Shown here in pieces: positions 43,524 to 54,856 of a stretch of DNA of 64,000 bases. The stretch comes from Parastagonospora avenae f. sp. tritici 18332-5 (Eukaryota > Ascomycota > Dothideomycetes > Pleosporales > Phaeosphaeriaceae): the NCBI GenBank assembly GCA_022559985.1, contig JAFJTR010000064.1, positions 119,241 to 183,240 of the forward strand, in the 5' to 3' direction. The position numbers were made by a program, and so were the translations under genes. Below the pieces are notes generated by a model, which ran no database searches, was not told where the DNA came from, and worked only from the letters and a program-made list of their open reading frames with translations. Numbering within the stretch: the first letter of the stretch is position 1; each line of letters opens with the position of its first letter.

Positions 43524-44356
43524 CTATGCTGGCCGTAGTAATTTATCTTCATCGCTTTCTTTCTAAGAACTTCCAGAGCTATCAACATTCAGCTAATCAC
43601 GTGAACGAAGAGCCCAGCTAGTGCACAGTGGCAAAGTCACATGAGATGTTCCTTGTCGTATGCACAGGGTTCATCGTGTTGGTCATGCTGATGGAGCTAA
43701 TCTTTGCCCCTACTAAGGTAAGCATCGTATGTTACGTTCCTTGCACTGATGTTTGCACTAGGCCACAATATTACCGCCGCGATGACGGTTTTTGCACACA
43801 AGCCACATCGGGAATGCGATAGCGCTGGCTTCTTGATCCTCGACCAGGATTAGTGGATTAAAGCCAACAGGTAAGCCTTCAAGGAAACCCAAAATCCAAC
43901 CCTGCTCCGGCGAGTGCATTAGTCACTTGATGCGCAAGCCATCAGATTTGGCATGCATACGAGTGAGCTAAAGGAAACAATACATGCTTGGAATCATGCG
44001 ATTGCGACTAGCAGCGAGGACTGGATCCTATGCATAAGGTAACTGAGTGCCAAAACCGGACAGTGACTCCGCAGGTTTATGCTCGAATGCTGACATAAGT
44101 GGGCTTTCCCCCGCAGATTGTGTAGTCTCTGGGAGAAGAGCTGGTCAAAATGCATCTTCGAAGGTGACTGAGAGCTTCGGCTGTGGACGCTAGATAAGCG
44201 AGGTAGTGGGCAACTATCCTCGGGTAGGGGCAATACATCTACTGTTCAATGCGGTCGTGTATGAGTACCCAGTAAATTGGGGAAACTTACTGCGAGAGAA
44301 GAATGATATCAATTAATGTTGCTGTAACGATATCGGCGGAACGACTCACATAGAAG
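43524..44356. other. Intergenic, possible tiny ORF
   Basis: An ATG at 43646 opens one hydrophobic segment of about 24 residues ending at a GTAAGC donor (43719) with a plausible acceptor after it; probably a fragment. Otherwise nothing seen. Confidence 0.3.
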
Positions 44357-44881
44357 CTATTGAGAAGCTTTGTCTCTCTCCTCCTTCTCAGCAATGTCTT
44401 TCAGGTCCTTAGCCCAGGTGTCAATACCGTTTGTGACGGCACTTCCAACGAAAAGCTTAACAAAATACGCAAGGACACCATCCATGTCTTCACCCGTCCT
44501 ATACACACATTCACCCCCTTCCGTCTCCTCAATCTCATTCCATCTTACCGTCTTCAAAAGAAAATCAGGATATCCCTGGGCACTCCAACATATCTTCCAA
44601 GTCTTCTTCTCTTGCTCTACAGCCGGCGTTTCAAACGCAGTAACCTCCATGACCCTCAGCGTTATCTTTCCGCCCATGTTGACGTGGAATTGGCGCCGCT
44701 GGCCCATGTTCCAGACGTGTTGAGCAGATGAAGGATGGGCATCCGACACATCTACATGATCGGCTTTAGGGACAAAGGTATTCCAAGAAGGCCATGTCGA
44801 CGTGTCGCAAATCTTCTGCCACACGTTTTCGGCAGGAGCTTCGATGGTGATGGAACCAGATGAGGCGGAAAATACAGGCAT
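44357..44881 (-). CDS. SRPBCC (START/Bet v1-like) protein
   Basis: Single exon, 174 residues from ATG 44881. The fold is visible as 'GSITIEAPAENVWQKICDTSTWPSWNTFVPKADHV', the SRPBCC N-terminal strand-helix-helix, later strands around 'GGKITLRVMEVTAF' and 'KTWKICWSAQGYPDFLLKTVRWNEIEE', and the long C-terminal helix 'VKLFVGSAVTNGIDTWAKDLKDIAEKEER'. These proteins bind hydrophobic small molecules; some act as polyketide cyclases. No catalytic residue can be assigned. Intact and stand-alone. Confidence 0.85.
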   Translation of the reverse strand: MPVFSASSGSITIEAPAENVWQKICDTSTWPSWNTFVPKADHVDVSDAHPSSAQHVWNMGQRRQFHVNMGGKITLRVMEVTAFETPAVEQEKKTWKICWSAQGYPDFLLKTVRWNEIEETEGGECVYRTGEDMDGVLAYFVKLFVGSAVTNGIDTWAKDLKDIAEKEERDKASQ

Positions 44882-45725
44882 AATGGTTGATACTGAGTGA
44901 GGAACGTTGAGAAGTTGAAACAAGAATGCGCCGGTGGCCCAGTACTGGGATGACTTGAGATCATCAGCAGAATCTCTGGGTTACGCCGTGCTTACTGTGT
45001 GTAACGCGCTACGGCCAAACTGCGGGGGCTTTTCGGCTATCAGTCACTATTGCGGTGGATCCCGCGTGTCCCACGACTCATCATCAGCTTTGACCGGCAA
45101 GTTGATGCTGCCATACCCGCTCGTTTCAAGACCAGGAAGCGCCCACGGGTGCTATTCTTGAACATATTCAGCATTCATGACACTTAACTGGCAATCTCTA
45201 CAGTCCTTCCATCGACAGCGACCGATTCAATCGCGTGGGCTGATTGTGCCAGTCTCCTGATAACCAGTCAACGACCAGCTACGACATAATATGCTGATAT
45301 CGATTCTGCCTTGGCAAACCTGCCAACTACGCAAAATAGCTTGCAGGTATCATACCTCATACCTCATGATTTGATTGCTCCATCACTGGCACATTCTTCT
45401 GCGTCTCCTTCGCACATTTCATCAGCTCAACGAACAACTTGAAATGATGCTACCGCCTATCTCGTCACTGGCAACCATAGAGCATGCTTATTCTGGCGAG
45501 TATCGCCATTCACCAATACCAGGCACAAACTCGAGGAAACTTCATTCTTTGACGATACTCTCCACCGTTATTGATGCCTGGCACCAGGCCGCCTTAACGC
45601 AAACAGAAGAAGATAGATATATACCTGCTGGATCCATATCGCCAAATCTCACACTGTCAGATGTCGCTCACTATCTCCCGGCTATACAAACCTCGCCCAT
45701 CCATGATCTCTCATAAACACCAAAG
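44882..45725. other. Intergenic, weak 90-codon ORF
   Basis: A plus-strand open frame at 45444-45716 (ATG, 90 codons) has protein-like composition but no family and ends just before tRNA-like copy 6. Not called. Confidence 0.3.
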
Positions 45726-45897
45726 GGGCGCTTGGTCCAGCGGTAAGACGCTCAAAAACTACTACAGATGGCTGGTCAACATGGTCGTGCCTCTGGGAGG
45801 GGAGGGCGGCGGGGGTGGGGGCTATATAAACCCGCCCAATCCCAACACTCCTACCAAATCACCCCAGCAAGAGCTATGTTCGAATCATAACGGGCTC
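45726..45897 (+). repeat. tRNA-like element, copy 6 (partly decayed)
   Basis: 5' end GGGCGCTTGGTCCAGCGG with AAGACG, identical in the A box to copy 1. B box GTTCGAATC at 45879-45887 inside TATG/CATA. The acceptor 3' arm no longer pairs and the insert is changed (G-rich run). TTTTT at 45944-45948 sits in CGCTTTTTGCT, the same trailer as other copies. Confidence 0.5.
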
Positions 45898-46257
45898 ATA
45901 TCTTTGTGGTTTACTTCTTTGGGGGTATTTTTGGTACTTTCGCTTTTTGCTGTTTCTCTTTCTGTTTGTTGACTTGTTGTGTGAGAACGTAGTGAGTGAG
46001 AGAGGTGGGTGGCGTTGCAAAATTTGATGTTTATTCGGGTATCCATAATACACACACATGCAGACTTTCACCTCCCTCCCAGTATCTGTTTGGCATCACA
46101 AGAAATACTCCATCGCCCTCGCATGCCAATCAATCGCCGATCTGCTCCAATCCGTCGTCGCCAGCTCCCTCATCTTCCCATTCAGCGCCATGCCACTCAA
46201 CGGCACCTCGCGCTTCGCCGCCACAAACCGATCCACAGACTCATCCACTTCCGTGTC

Positions 46258-47824
46258 CTAGAGAAAGTAATCCGCGACGGGCTTCTTCGCCGGCATACCG
46301 CGCGAGTCCTGCGGCGCGGCTTCAAATACCCTGTAGCGCCGACCGGGCCCGTCGAGGTTTCGCTGCTGATTGTCGCTGAGGACAGAGCTCATTCGTCGTT
46401 CACCGTTGGGACCTGCATTGGAGCCGAGTACCCAACCGCCACCACCACCGCCTCTGTCGCCATTTGTTCTCCGCTGGAAGCCGGCGTTTGAACCATCTTC
46501 GCCGATCTCGAGGATGGCTGCTACGTTCCCGCAGCGGTAGCAGTAGTTTGGCGCGGACCAGACTGTGACGATGGTCGAGTCGAACATTTCTTTGAAGCCC
46601 TCCATGACGAGCTGGTGGGCGCGGGCGATGAGACTGAGGTCGTTCTTGTGGTTGAAGGTTTTGACGATGTCGGCGCCGAATAGGAAGCCTGCGCCGCGTG
46701 GTGACAAGCCCCAGCCATCGATCTCGTCGGGGTCGGACCAGAGTAGATCACACATGGCGCCTTCGTGGGGCACTTCTTGTTTCCGGTCGAGAAGCCTGAT
46801 CTTATCGACTGAATCGACGAGCGGTGATAGGCCCCCGTGCACGCAGAGGATGGCGCCTGTGTCGTTTCTCCTTGATCCATTGGCAGACGACGTTGCTCCT
46901 GTACCGGCTGGACCGACTCGTGATGGTGACGGGGCGACAGGCGACGATGAACCCATGTTGGCGCTGGCTTGTGAAGCGACGCTCGATTGCGAGTCTGAAT
47001 TGCGTGCGTACCGATACATAATCTCCCCGTTGGCGTTCAGCGTTTCAATCTCAATGTCTTGGTCGAGATCTGGCATGCTGTCGAGGTTGCTATTCTCCGC
47101 GATGGGCCCATCTGTAGGTTGCAGAGACGTCGCAGCGCCCTGCACGAGTGCGCCAAGCGCTAGGTAGTCGAATACTTCGCAGCAGTATCTGCCGCAGTCA
47201 GCACCAGATCGAGGTCAAGCCTTGGAGCTCGCATACCTCCACACGTTGACGCTTCCGTACTTGCGCAAGCACTCGTCGTAGAAGCCATACACAGTTGTGA
47301 TCTGCCGTGACTCGTGGTTGCCGCGAATCAGTGTGATTCGGTCTGGGTATCGCACTTTGAGGCAGAGAAGGAGGAGGAAAGATTCGAGCGAGTAGAAGCC
47401 GCGGTCTACGAAGTCGCCTGTACAGTCATTAGCTTTCTGACTGCGCTTGGGAGTAGTAACCGCCATACCCATGAAGAGGTAGTTCGTGTCTGGAACGTCG
47501 CCACCGACGCGGAATAGCTCCATCAGGTCGTGGAATTGTCCGTGAATGTCACCGCATATCTACATGATAATGCGATCAGCTTTGCCCTGGCGTTTGTCTC
47601 GTCATAGGCATACAGTTACAGGCGCATCCACTCCCACCACATTGCCCTCCTCTATCAGCAGCTCGCGTGCCTTGTAGCATAGCTCTCGGACTTGGTTCTC
47701 GGGGATTGGACGACATGCTCGCAGCTGCTGTATAGCTCTATAATGCTGTCAGTCCGGTTCAACGTTCGATTACTTCAAAAGGTTACCGTTCTTACTTGTC
47801 GAGATCGCTACCACCAATGCTCAT
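46258..47824 (-). CDS. PPH3: Ser/Thr protein phosphatase 4 catalytic subunit (PP4c)
   Basis: Exons 47824-47796, 47737-47614, 47559-47469, 47417-47237, 47188-46258; 451 residues against about 305-310 for PP4c. Catalytic motifs: 'ICGDIHGQFHDL', 'GDFVDRG', 'IRGNHESRQ', 'ILCVHGGLSP', 'LLWSDPDE', 'RAHQLVMEG', 'WSAPNYCYRCGN'. The C-terminus 'FEAAPQDSRGMPAKKPVADYFL' matches PP4c rather than PP2A or PP6, including the methylated Leu. The extra length comes from a Ser/Ala/Pro-rich insert of about 90 residues between 'FDYLALGAL' and 'NDTGAILCVHGG', and a Gly-rich insert of about 40 near the C-terminus. Both are inside the exon with frame kept, so likely surface loops. Role: DNA-damage recovery and glucose signalling in relatives. 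Confidence 0.93.
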
Positions 47825-48021
47825 GATGGCTGCTGTGCGCTATGGACCCGCGCTGGGTTTCGGTATTCGCGAAAGTGTAGTATATCGTCGTATGCGCTAT
47901 CGGCCCGGAGTTGGCTGTCTGGTATATACGGTGGTGTGCGGCTCGATAATGTGGAGGCTGGTGGCGGGGATTGACGGCGCGAAGCTGCAGCTATTGTCGA
48001 TGACACGAGCTTCTTGGTGGA

Positions 48022-48395
48022 TTATAGAGGTAGCTGTATCGCGACCGCAATAGACTGCAAACGTGTAAAGAGCTGCTTGGCTGTGGCGATGTCGAAAAGT
48101 ACATGCGATGTCGTATGCAGATGTTCCGAGGCGGCGGGATCATCAAAAGTCGCAGGGATCCGCCGTTGCGCTAAAGCTTGGAGCACTTCACTCCACCAAA
48201 TGTCTGTCACCACCGACAACCCCGCAATCCACCCTCTCCAGCGCTACTAATCGTCCGAGGCACACCAATTGCTCCGGTATGCACACAGAAATGAGGTTGC
48301 AAAAGCCTACTAACAGCCTCAGCACCCGGTGATGCCGTCGCAATACCCTCAATAAATCTTCCACAACCTCGAACTCGGGCACGAGATGCCACCGC
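48022..48395 (-). pseudogene. Possible gene remnant, unknown
   Basis: Two overlapping minus-strand frames look protein-like and seem to continue each other across a one-base shift near 48210: 'RFIEGIATASPGAEAVSRLL...GAIGVPRTISSAGEGGL' then 'SVVTDIWWSEVLQALAQRRI...ATAKQLFTRLQSIAVAI' to a stop at 48022. No start codon found, no family recognised. It may be the end of a gene or a remnant; it lies between PP4c and the next gene. Confidence 0.35.
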
Positions 48396-48415
48396 ATCTG
48401 CACCCGCGGTCGCGC

Positions 48416-48796
48416 ATGACCACTTCGCTCTTTACCACGACCCTCATGGTCTCCTTCCTCGTAGTCGCGGCGCCACATCTCATACCATGTCCGGTCGACC
48501 CACGGACGCTCTCCGCAGACTCCTCAGATCCCACCAACCCAAAGAGGAGGCGGCGACGACGGAAGGTGCCGGAGGAAGAGACTTGCAATGAAGTCATGAG
48601 CGAGGAGCGCAGGAAGCAGATGCTGTTGGACGATAGGCTAGCACCAAAGCGCGAATGTCCTGTGCCGAAGCCAGGCGGGCTGATTGGGCAGGTGCTGGGC
48701 TTGAAGGAGGAGGGCGGGGACGTCGAGAGGATATCAATCAAGACTCGGGTTGAGCAGGCGCGGAGAGAGGCACAGTCGAAAGATGAGGACCAATAA
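48416..48796 (+). CDS. Small single-helix membrane protein, conserved-looking
   Basis: 126 residues from ATG 48416. One N-terminal hydrophobic segment, 'TTTLMVSFLVVAAPHLIPCP', is followed by a strongly basic stretch KRRRRRRK, then an acidic helical region and 'ECPVPKPGGLIGQVLGLKE'. I believe ascomycetes carry a small family with this layout (membrane segment, CPxP, polybasic, ECPVPKPGG), possibly mitochondrial, but I cannot name it. An earlier in-frame ATG at 48386 exists; the hydrophobic segment right after the chosen ATG speaks for 48416. Confidence 0.6.
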   Translation: MTTSLFTTTLMVSFLVVAAPHLIPCPVDPRTLSADSSDPTNPKRRRRRRKVPEEETCNEVMSEERRKQMLLDDRLAPKRECPVPKPGGLIGQVLGLKEEGGDVERISIKTRVEQARREAQSKDEDQ

Positions 48797-49416
48797 CAGC
48801 GACTGCTACACACCGGATCCAAACACCTTCAGACGTTATCAGACGTTCATCGAGGCCTCTGTATCATATTGTACATACCACCGACAGGCTATAGATTGCA
48901 TCGTATGGAGCGGAATGTACATAAGAGAATATTCAAGACCCACCTTCATCACACGACCACAACCTCTCTCTTCTCTGAGCTGGCGAGCGATGTAGACTCG
49001 GCTGCTCTTCGGCAACATTCGAGATACACAGGAGTCACAGCATGTGCACAGCTCTGTAACAACGCGGTTATGAAACCCGTCACAAGCGTGCTGGAAGTCT
49101 AGCTACGTGCCTGTGTCTCTTCGTCTATAATCAGGAGACAATATAAGCGAACTAACTTTTTTATGTCGGAAGAACGCGAGGCTAACAGGGTTCATACGCA
49201 GAGTAAATCAGAAGACACTCCATGCTCGTCTTTTCCATTAAGCAAGATTGCAAGCAATACCAGAATACTTCGCGACTTACATCAGCATGCCTCGGCTCGC
49301 AAGGAACGTGACCACGCGTCGCGTTCCAATATGCACTACGTCATCGCGACGACAAATCTCCCTCCACGCCACATGTGCACAACACAAAACACCCCTACAA
49401 CAACACTCCCACATCC
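48797..49416. other. Intergenic
   Basis: No coding or repeat signal recognised. Confidence 0.4.
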
Positions 49417-50154
49417 ATGGCCGCCCTGTCCCCCCTCCCAGAAACGTCCATGTCCACCTTCACCCGCCCCCTCACCAAACCCCAACGCATGACCTACCGC
49501 ATCGGCCGCGGCGAAACCCTCGTCCTAACCTTCGAGCCCTACAAGTCCGAGATCTTGCCCTTGTGGCGCTTCCGCACACCCCCAATCGCGCGCCAATCGT
49601 CTTCGGACATTTTCGCCAAGTTCCTGCAGTATGAGCGCGAGAATGACTTTATTGGCATGGATATGTCGAGGAAGTTTTTGCAGATGGGCATGACGAGGGC
49701 GAAGAGGTATGCTAATCATAAGGGGGGGAGGAAGTATCGGCATGTCGAGGAGGCTGGGATGGATTGGGGGAAGAAGAGGGTGGAGTTAGAGAAATGTGAA
49801 ATGGGGGAGAAGGAGAGGGAGAAGGAGGAGTGTAGTCGCATATTTAGGGGGGTTTGGGAGAGGGCGAAGAGTTGGGAGGGTTATTTGGAGGCGAAGGAGA
49901 GGTTCTTGGTGGAGCAGAGGGAGTGGGATAGGGAGGTGAAGAAGACGAGGAAGGACAAAGAGAAGGTCAAGGTCGAGCAGACTGGGGATGGAGTGAAGGT
50001 CGAGGATGAAGACGATCAACCGCTGGTCAAGGATGAGGAGGATGATGAGATTGACGTCAAACATGAGTTTGAAGGCGAGACTAGACGTAACCCAAAAAGA
50101 GCGACAAGGACACGAGCTAAGAAATACATCAAGGAGGAGGATACAGATGATTGA
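49417..50154 (+). CDS. DUF4385-like protein
   Basis: Single exon, 245 residues; ATG 49417 has good context (ccATGG). The core 'GETLVLTFEPYKSEILPLWRFRTPPIA' plus 'DFIGMDMSRKFLQMGMTRAKRYANHKGGRKY' is what I remember of DUF4385, a family of unknown function shared by fungi, bacteria and phages. The C-terminal third is a charged coiled-coil-like tail, Lys/Glu/Asp-rich, ending with basic clusters (KRATRTRAKKYIK), suggesting nuclear location. No catalytic proposal. Confidence 0.8.
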   Translation: MAALSPLPETSMSTFTRPLTKPQRMTYRIGRGETLVLTFEPYKSEILPLWRFRTPPIARQSSSDIFAKFLQYERENDFIGMDMSRKFLQMGMTRAKRYANHKGGRKYRHVEEAGMDWGKKRVELEKCEMGEKEREKEECSRIFRGVWERAKSWEGYLEAKERFLVEQREWDREVKKTRKDKEKVKVEQTGDGVKVEDEDDQPLVKDEEDDEIDVKHEFEGETRRNPKRATRTRAKKYIKEEDTDD

Positions 50155-50297
50155 GGGGCGACCGCAACTTCTACCATACCGAACACGGCATTCGACAGCG
50201 TAGCAATAATAACCGACCCTGGTGACCAGAGCGGCCAGACTGCCCTCCAACAACAACGCCCCGTAAATACGAACGAACAGCAAGCAGAAAGAGAATT

Positions 50298-50513
50298 GAG
50301 GGCTCCGCGATTCGAACGCGGGTCTCTCGCAATGTGCGGAGCTATAAGCTCCAGGATGACGGTCTGCTATAGCCCTTTTCGACTCGAAGAGTCCGACGGT
50401 TTTTTCGAGAGTCAGCAGAACGCTGAAACCTACTTCACCCCAGGTACGGTTGAGAACCAAGTTTTCGGATCGTGCCGATCCACTGTTTTGCGAGCGTCTT
50501 ACCGCTGAGTGTT
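50298..50513 (-). ncRNA. tRNA-like element with structured insert, copy 7
   Basis: Minus strand, about 216 nt. 3' end complete: anticodon-arm stem GCGAG, AGAC, T arm CCGCG-TTCGAAT-CGCGG (5 of 5) and AGCCCTC. 5' part damaged: CACTCAGCGGTAAGACG lacks five bases of the A box, then CTCGC pairs with GCGAG. Insert hairpins: GGTTC-n6-GTACC (50443-50458) and GGAGCT-TAT-AGCTCC (50338-50352). The trailer has only TTT. Probably inactive. Confidence 0.55.
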
Positions 50514-50849
50514 CTGATGATATGTTTATGAGCATTGAAGAATTATTTGGGTTGTGATGAAAGACACTGTGTATCTTCAAGCTCTGAGTAAAGGTGACCT
50601 TGCACCACTTGGATCCACATTGGCACTAGAAAGGTGATGGAAACCACCGACTAGCCATATGCATACGTACTGAGCTACATCGTCATTGCCCGCAAGATGC
50701 GCTGGTACGTTCTTACCACTCTTGTTTGTATCGCCAAGACATCCGTCACTTCTGTTCGTTCCCAGCACACCGCAGTGCATCACACCTCGAGTTACAAACA
50801 CATTTTCCCACTTCACATCATTCGCTTCCAATATAATTGAATATCAGCT
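50514..50849. other. Promoter side of the NRPS gene
   Basis: 336 bp without gene or repeat that I can see. Confidence 0.4.
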
Positions 50850-53800
50850 ATGCACAGAATGGCGCAGTCAGACTCACCCTCGCGCGAACAACCCCAAATC
50901 GACAGGCCCCAGAGCCCGAAAGTCTTACACCAACATATCCAGAACAACAGCCCTATCAACCCAGAAGTGCGGCACAACGAAGTTCAAGATAACAGGCCTG
51001 TCACTCAGGAAGTGTCGCTGATAAGGCCTATCCCTCGACGCGTCACTCACCTTTCCCAATCTCAAACAAACACAGCAATGAACGACAACACTCTCCTCAG
51101 CGAAGCGTACGGTGGTGATTGGCCGGACAGTCCTCCACCTATTTGGCGTCAATTGGAAAGCGCTGCAAATCTGCACCCGGATAATCTTGCTCTCGCATGT
51201 CTCCATCAGCCGCCTGACCTCTATGGAATCGGCAACCCCACCGACGATTATCTGAAATGGAGCTACTCGCAGCTCAAGGAGGCTACTGATTTTCTACGCA
51301 CAGGATTACGAAGGAGCGGTATAAGAGCCGGAATGACGATCGTCACTGCCTTTGACAATGGAGCCGAATTTCCACTAATATTTTGGGCTGCTCACAGCTT
51401 GGCATGTCCTCTCGTGCCCGTCAATCCTCGACAAATCCGAAACGTCGTGGAGATGCGCCACATGCTCTCCATTATGGATGCCACTGTAGTGTTCGTAGAG
51501 AGCGCTGGAGTAGCTGCTGAATTCGATGCACTCGATTACTCGAGTGTGCGAAAACCCCTCAAGGTACTAGCTGGGGGTAAGGAGCAGGAAGGATGGGTCA
51601 CCATCGCCACACTAATTGAGCTTGGCCGCAACATGCTGTATCTCGACCCATACAGCCTTCCAGCGCAAACTCCTGACGCAGACTTGAGAGTGACTGTCAC
51701 CGTGCTGTTCACAAGTGGTACCACCTCACTTCCCAAGGGCTGCACACACACCGACGTTACCTTGAATGCCTTCATGAAAAACCTAGGGCTCGGAGGCTCC
51801 TCCCCCGAGGACATCTTCTGCAGCGTACTTCCCAACAACCATGCAATGGGCTACTTCTACGTTCTCTATTTCCTGTGCAACGGGGGCACGGTCGTGTATC
51901 CGTCGGCATCCTTTGAACCATCTGTTATGGCGCAGGCACTACGTCTCCACTCATGCACCCATACTTGTCTTGTGCCGACTGCACTCCAGAGTCTCCTCGA
52001 TTACCTTGGGAAAGATGGCATTACCACCTTCCCTGCGCTCAAGGATGTATGCCTTGCTGGGGCTTCTATCACACCACACCACATCCGTCAAGTCATTCGT
52101 GATCTCGGCGCGCGCGGTGTTTCAACAGGCTTTGGTATGACAGAGGGTAGTCCCATTTGGGTGGCTCCAACATCTGACCCGGAGACACTGATCATGGGTA
52201 ATGATACGATATCTGGCACAGCATCACCTGGAACTTGGGTGCGGATCTGCGCGCCAGGCTCGACCGAAGCACTCCCGCGTGGTCATCCTGGCGAGATACA
52301 TGAAAGTGGACCTGGTGTTATTGCCGGCTACATTGGACCCGATCTGAACTCGGACAGCTTCTGGAAAGATAAGGGCGGGCGGTCGTGGTTCAAGACTGGT
52401 GATCGTGCAGTCATGCACCCTGACGGGCGTGTGTCTGTCGTTGGAAGGTCCGTGGCGCGTATCATGCACTCCAAGCTTCACGATTCTGACTGCTTCCAGG
52501 TATAAAGATATGATCATCCGAGGAGGCGAGAACATATCTCCTGCGGCAATCGAGAATGTCTTGAATCAATTTCCGGGCGTTGAGGTATGTATCGCGAGAT
52601 TGTAAATGCGAAAGTTGCTTGCTCAACTTCAGCAGGCACAGGTTGTCGCGGCACCGGATCCTCTCGCAGGCGAGGTACCTGTTGCTGTCATACGGCGCAT
52701 GCCGGATGGGCTACACGCATTAGTACAACTACGAGACGCGGTTCGGACCTCCATGGGTATCGTGTACGTTCCAGAGGACATAGTATCGCTTGATGCCCTT
52801 GGTCTGGACGAGTTCCCCCGCACAATGTCTGGCAAGATACAAAAGGCTGAACTCAGGAAACTTGTCGCCGCTTACCGAGAGAACCTCAATTCAGACTCGA
52901 ATTCAAATCAAAAATCCACGAAGGAGGTAGTACTTCATGCGTGGTGGAAAGCTACAGGCGTCCAACCCGATAAACTGAACCAAGAAGCGCCCACATCTAA
53001 TTTCGCAGACTCAATCATGATCATGCGCGTACGCGACAGCTATCGGAAAGAGCTCGGTGTGACGCTATCTTTGGCTGAAATGTCGGATGCCGTAAATCTG
53101 AAAGACCAAATGGCGATACTGCAACGCAAGTCCACTTCCCAGCAGCAGGCCGCAGTTTATCAAGCCCTTGGATTATCTGGGCCGCCGACCCTCGAGGAAC
53201 TTCAGGCCATTATTGGGCCAGAAAACAACGCGACAGCCTTCAGGGAGACAATCAGCTCAACGATCGCAGCAAAGCGTTTCGAATACCTCGATGTAGAGTC
53301 TGTTATTCCGACGAGCGACTTTACCAACGTTATGGTAAACTCCAACATCATGAAAACTTGGAATTTTGGTATTGCTGTTGTTGCCGAACAGTCTACCATG
53401 CAGGTTTGTTGTACTGTGCACACATTTGACAAGTAGTGAACTCACATCCTACGTAGTCATTGAAAACGGCTCTGACCGCTGCCATCATGAACAATCCGAT
53501 CTGGGCATCATTCTATGTACATGCAGAAGACGGGTCACCCTTCCACATCACGATGAAGCCGCAACAAAAGCTGTTGAGCCAAGTGCTCATCCAATGTGCG
53601 GATTCGCCACTGAGAACGGTTGTCGATCTTCAGAATAGGGCGCTTCAGTACCCATGCCTGGGGGATTCTACAAAACCGGGGCCTTTGTTTCACGCATTGC
53701 TCTACAACATTCCGGAGACAAAGTGTGCAGGATTCGTCTTCAACGGTGAATTTAGCATCGCCCTGAACTTAGAGTCGTTTTACTAATGTATCGCAGTACA

Positions 53801-54856
53801 CCACATCGTCCATGACGCTTCGTCAATGAGACTGATGCTCGAAGACCTGAATCAGGCCCTCATGAAGCCATCCCAGCCACTGAAGCCCCATGTGCCGTTC
53901 CAGCTGTAAGTTACCTGGAAACTCCGTAACACTGGCCCGGCTCTGTTGGTCTCCTACTGACGCCATTTCTCCATAGATGGGCAGATATCTACAATTCAAT
54001 GCGGAGCTCACCCCGGGCTATGCTGGACGTGAAATGGCATGCTGAGCGCCTCTCAGATATCCATCTCCACCGCAAAGCCTTGTATCCACCCGCGCGTGTT
54101 CCCCGTCTAGCCAATATAGATTATTCGGACGGTCTAGATTATAGCTTTGATATCCCAGATCTCGTCGAATTCAAGCGCCATCACCCGCACATAACCGGGT
54201 CAGTGATCTTCAAAGCAGCAATGGCACTGGTGAATGTCGCGCGCACAAAGCACACCCACGCCCTCTTCGCCAACCTGGAAGCCGCTCGCTCCTCCATGCC
54301 CTTCTGGCCCGACACCTTCCGCCACATCAATAGCACCAACGGCACATCCCTAGCGGATCTAGACGCCTCAGACGTCTCTGGCCCAACCATGAATGGCGTC
54401 ATCAACCTGATCCCCGTCGAGAAAAGCGAGAAGGTCCTTGCCTTCCTAAACCGCATCCAATCCGAACAAACCGAACTCACAAAGCACGCACACGCTCCCT
54501 GGCGCCACATCATCAAGGCACTCAACGACCTGCACCCCGGCCAGAACGCCGGCGAAATGCTCCCCGATACCATGCGCGCGCAGTTCCTATCTTGGGTGCC
54601 GGGCTTCTTGGGCGAGCATGAGAAGATCCGTGTAGTGAGGATGGCTATTCGCACTGCGCAGGGTTTAGTGATTGTCGCTAGTTTGGGAGGGGAGAAGGGG
54701 ACGGAGTATACGGTCACGCTCAGGTGGGATGTGGCAAACTACTCGGCGGGGGAGGTGAAGGCTTTCATCAAGGATTTGGAGACGGCGGTGCGGTGGTTGC
54801 TGGAGGAGTATAATTGGGAGAGGCCCGTGGGGGTTTGTTTGGGGTTGTGGAGGTAG
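50850..54856 (+). CDS. Nonribosomal peptide synthetase, A-T-C architecture
   Basis: Exons 50850-52447, 52500-52584, 52636-53403, 53457-53745, 53797-53905, 53977-54856; 1242 residues, phases agree. Adenylation domain about 90-640: A3 'LFTSGTTSLPKGCTHT', A5 'GFGMTEGSP', A7 'TGDRA', A8 joined across an intron as 'VVGRYKDMIIRGGENISP', A10 'PRTMSGKIQKAEL'. Carrier domain with Ser at about 687 in 'FADSIMIMRVR'. C-terminal condensation-like domain with 'VHHIVHDASSM' (His915, His916, Asp920), formed by splicing, and a later 'DFGK'-like region that I cannot place. No N-terminal C or thioesterase. The A domain resembles acyl- or aryl-acid activators more than amino-acid ones ('ENISPAAIE', short). The N-terminal 75 residues are low-complexity; an internal Met at 51078 is an alternative start. 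Product unknown; no tailoring genes lie directly beside it. Confidence 0.9.

Noticed and set aside
48349..48822. Minus-strand 157-codon frame opposite the small membrane protein
   Set aside because: Antisense shadow of the plus-strand gene with its polybasic run.
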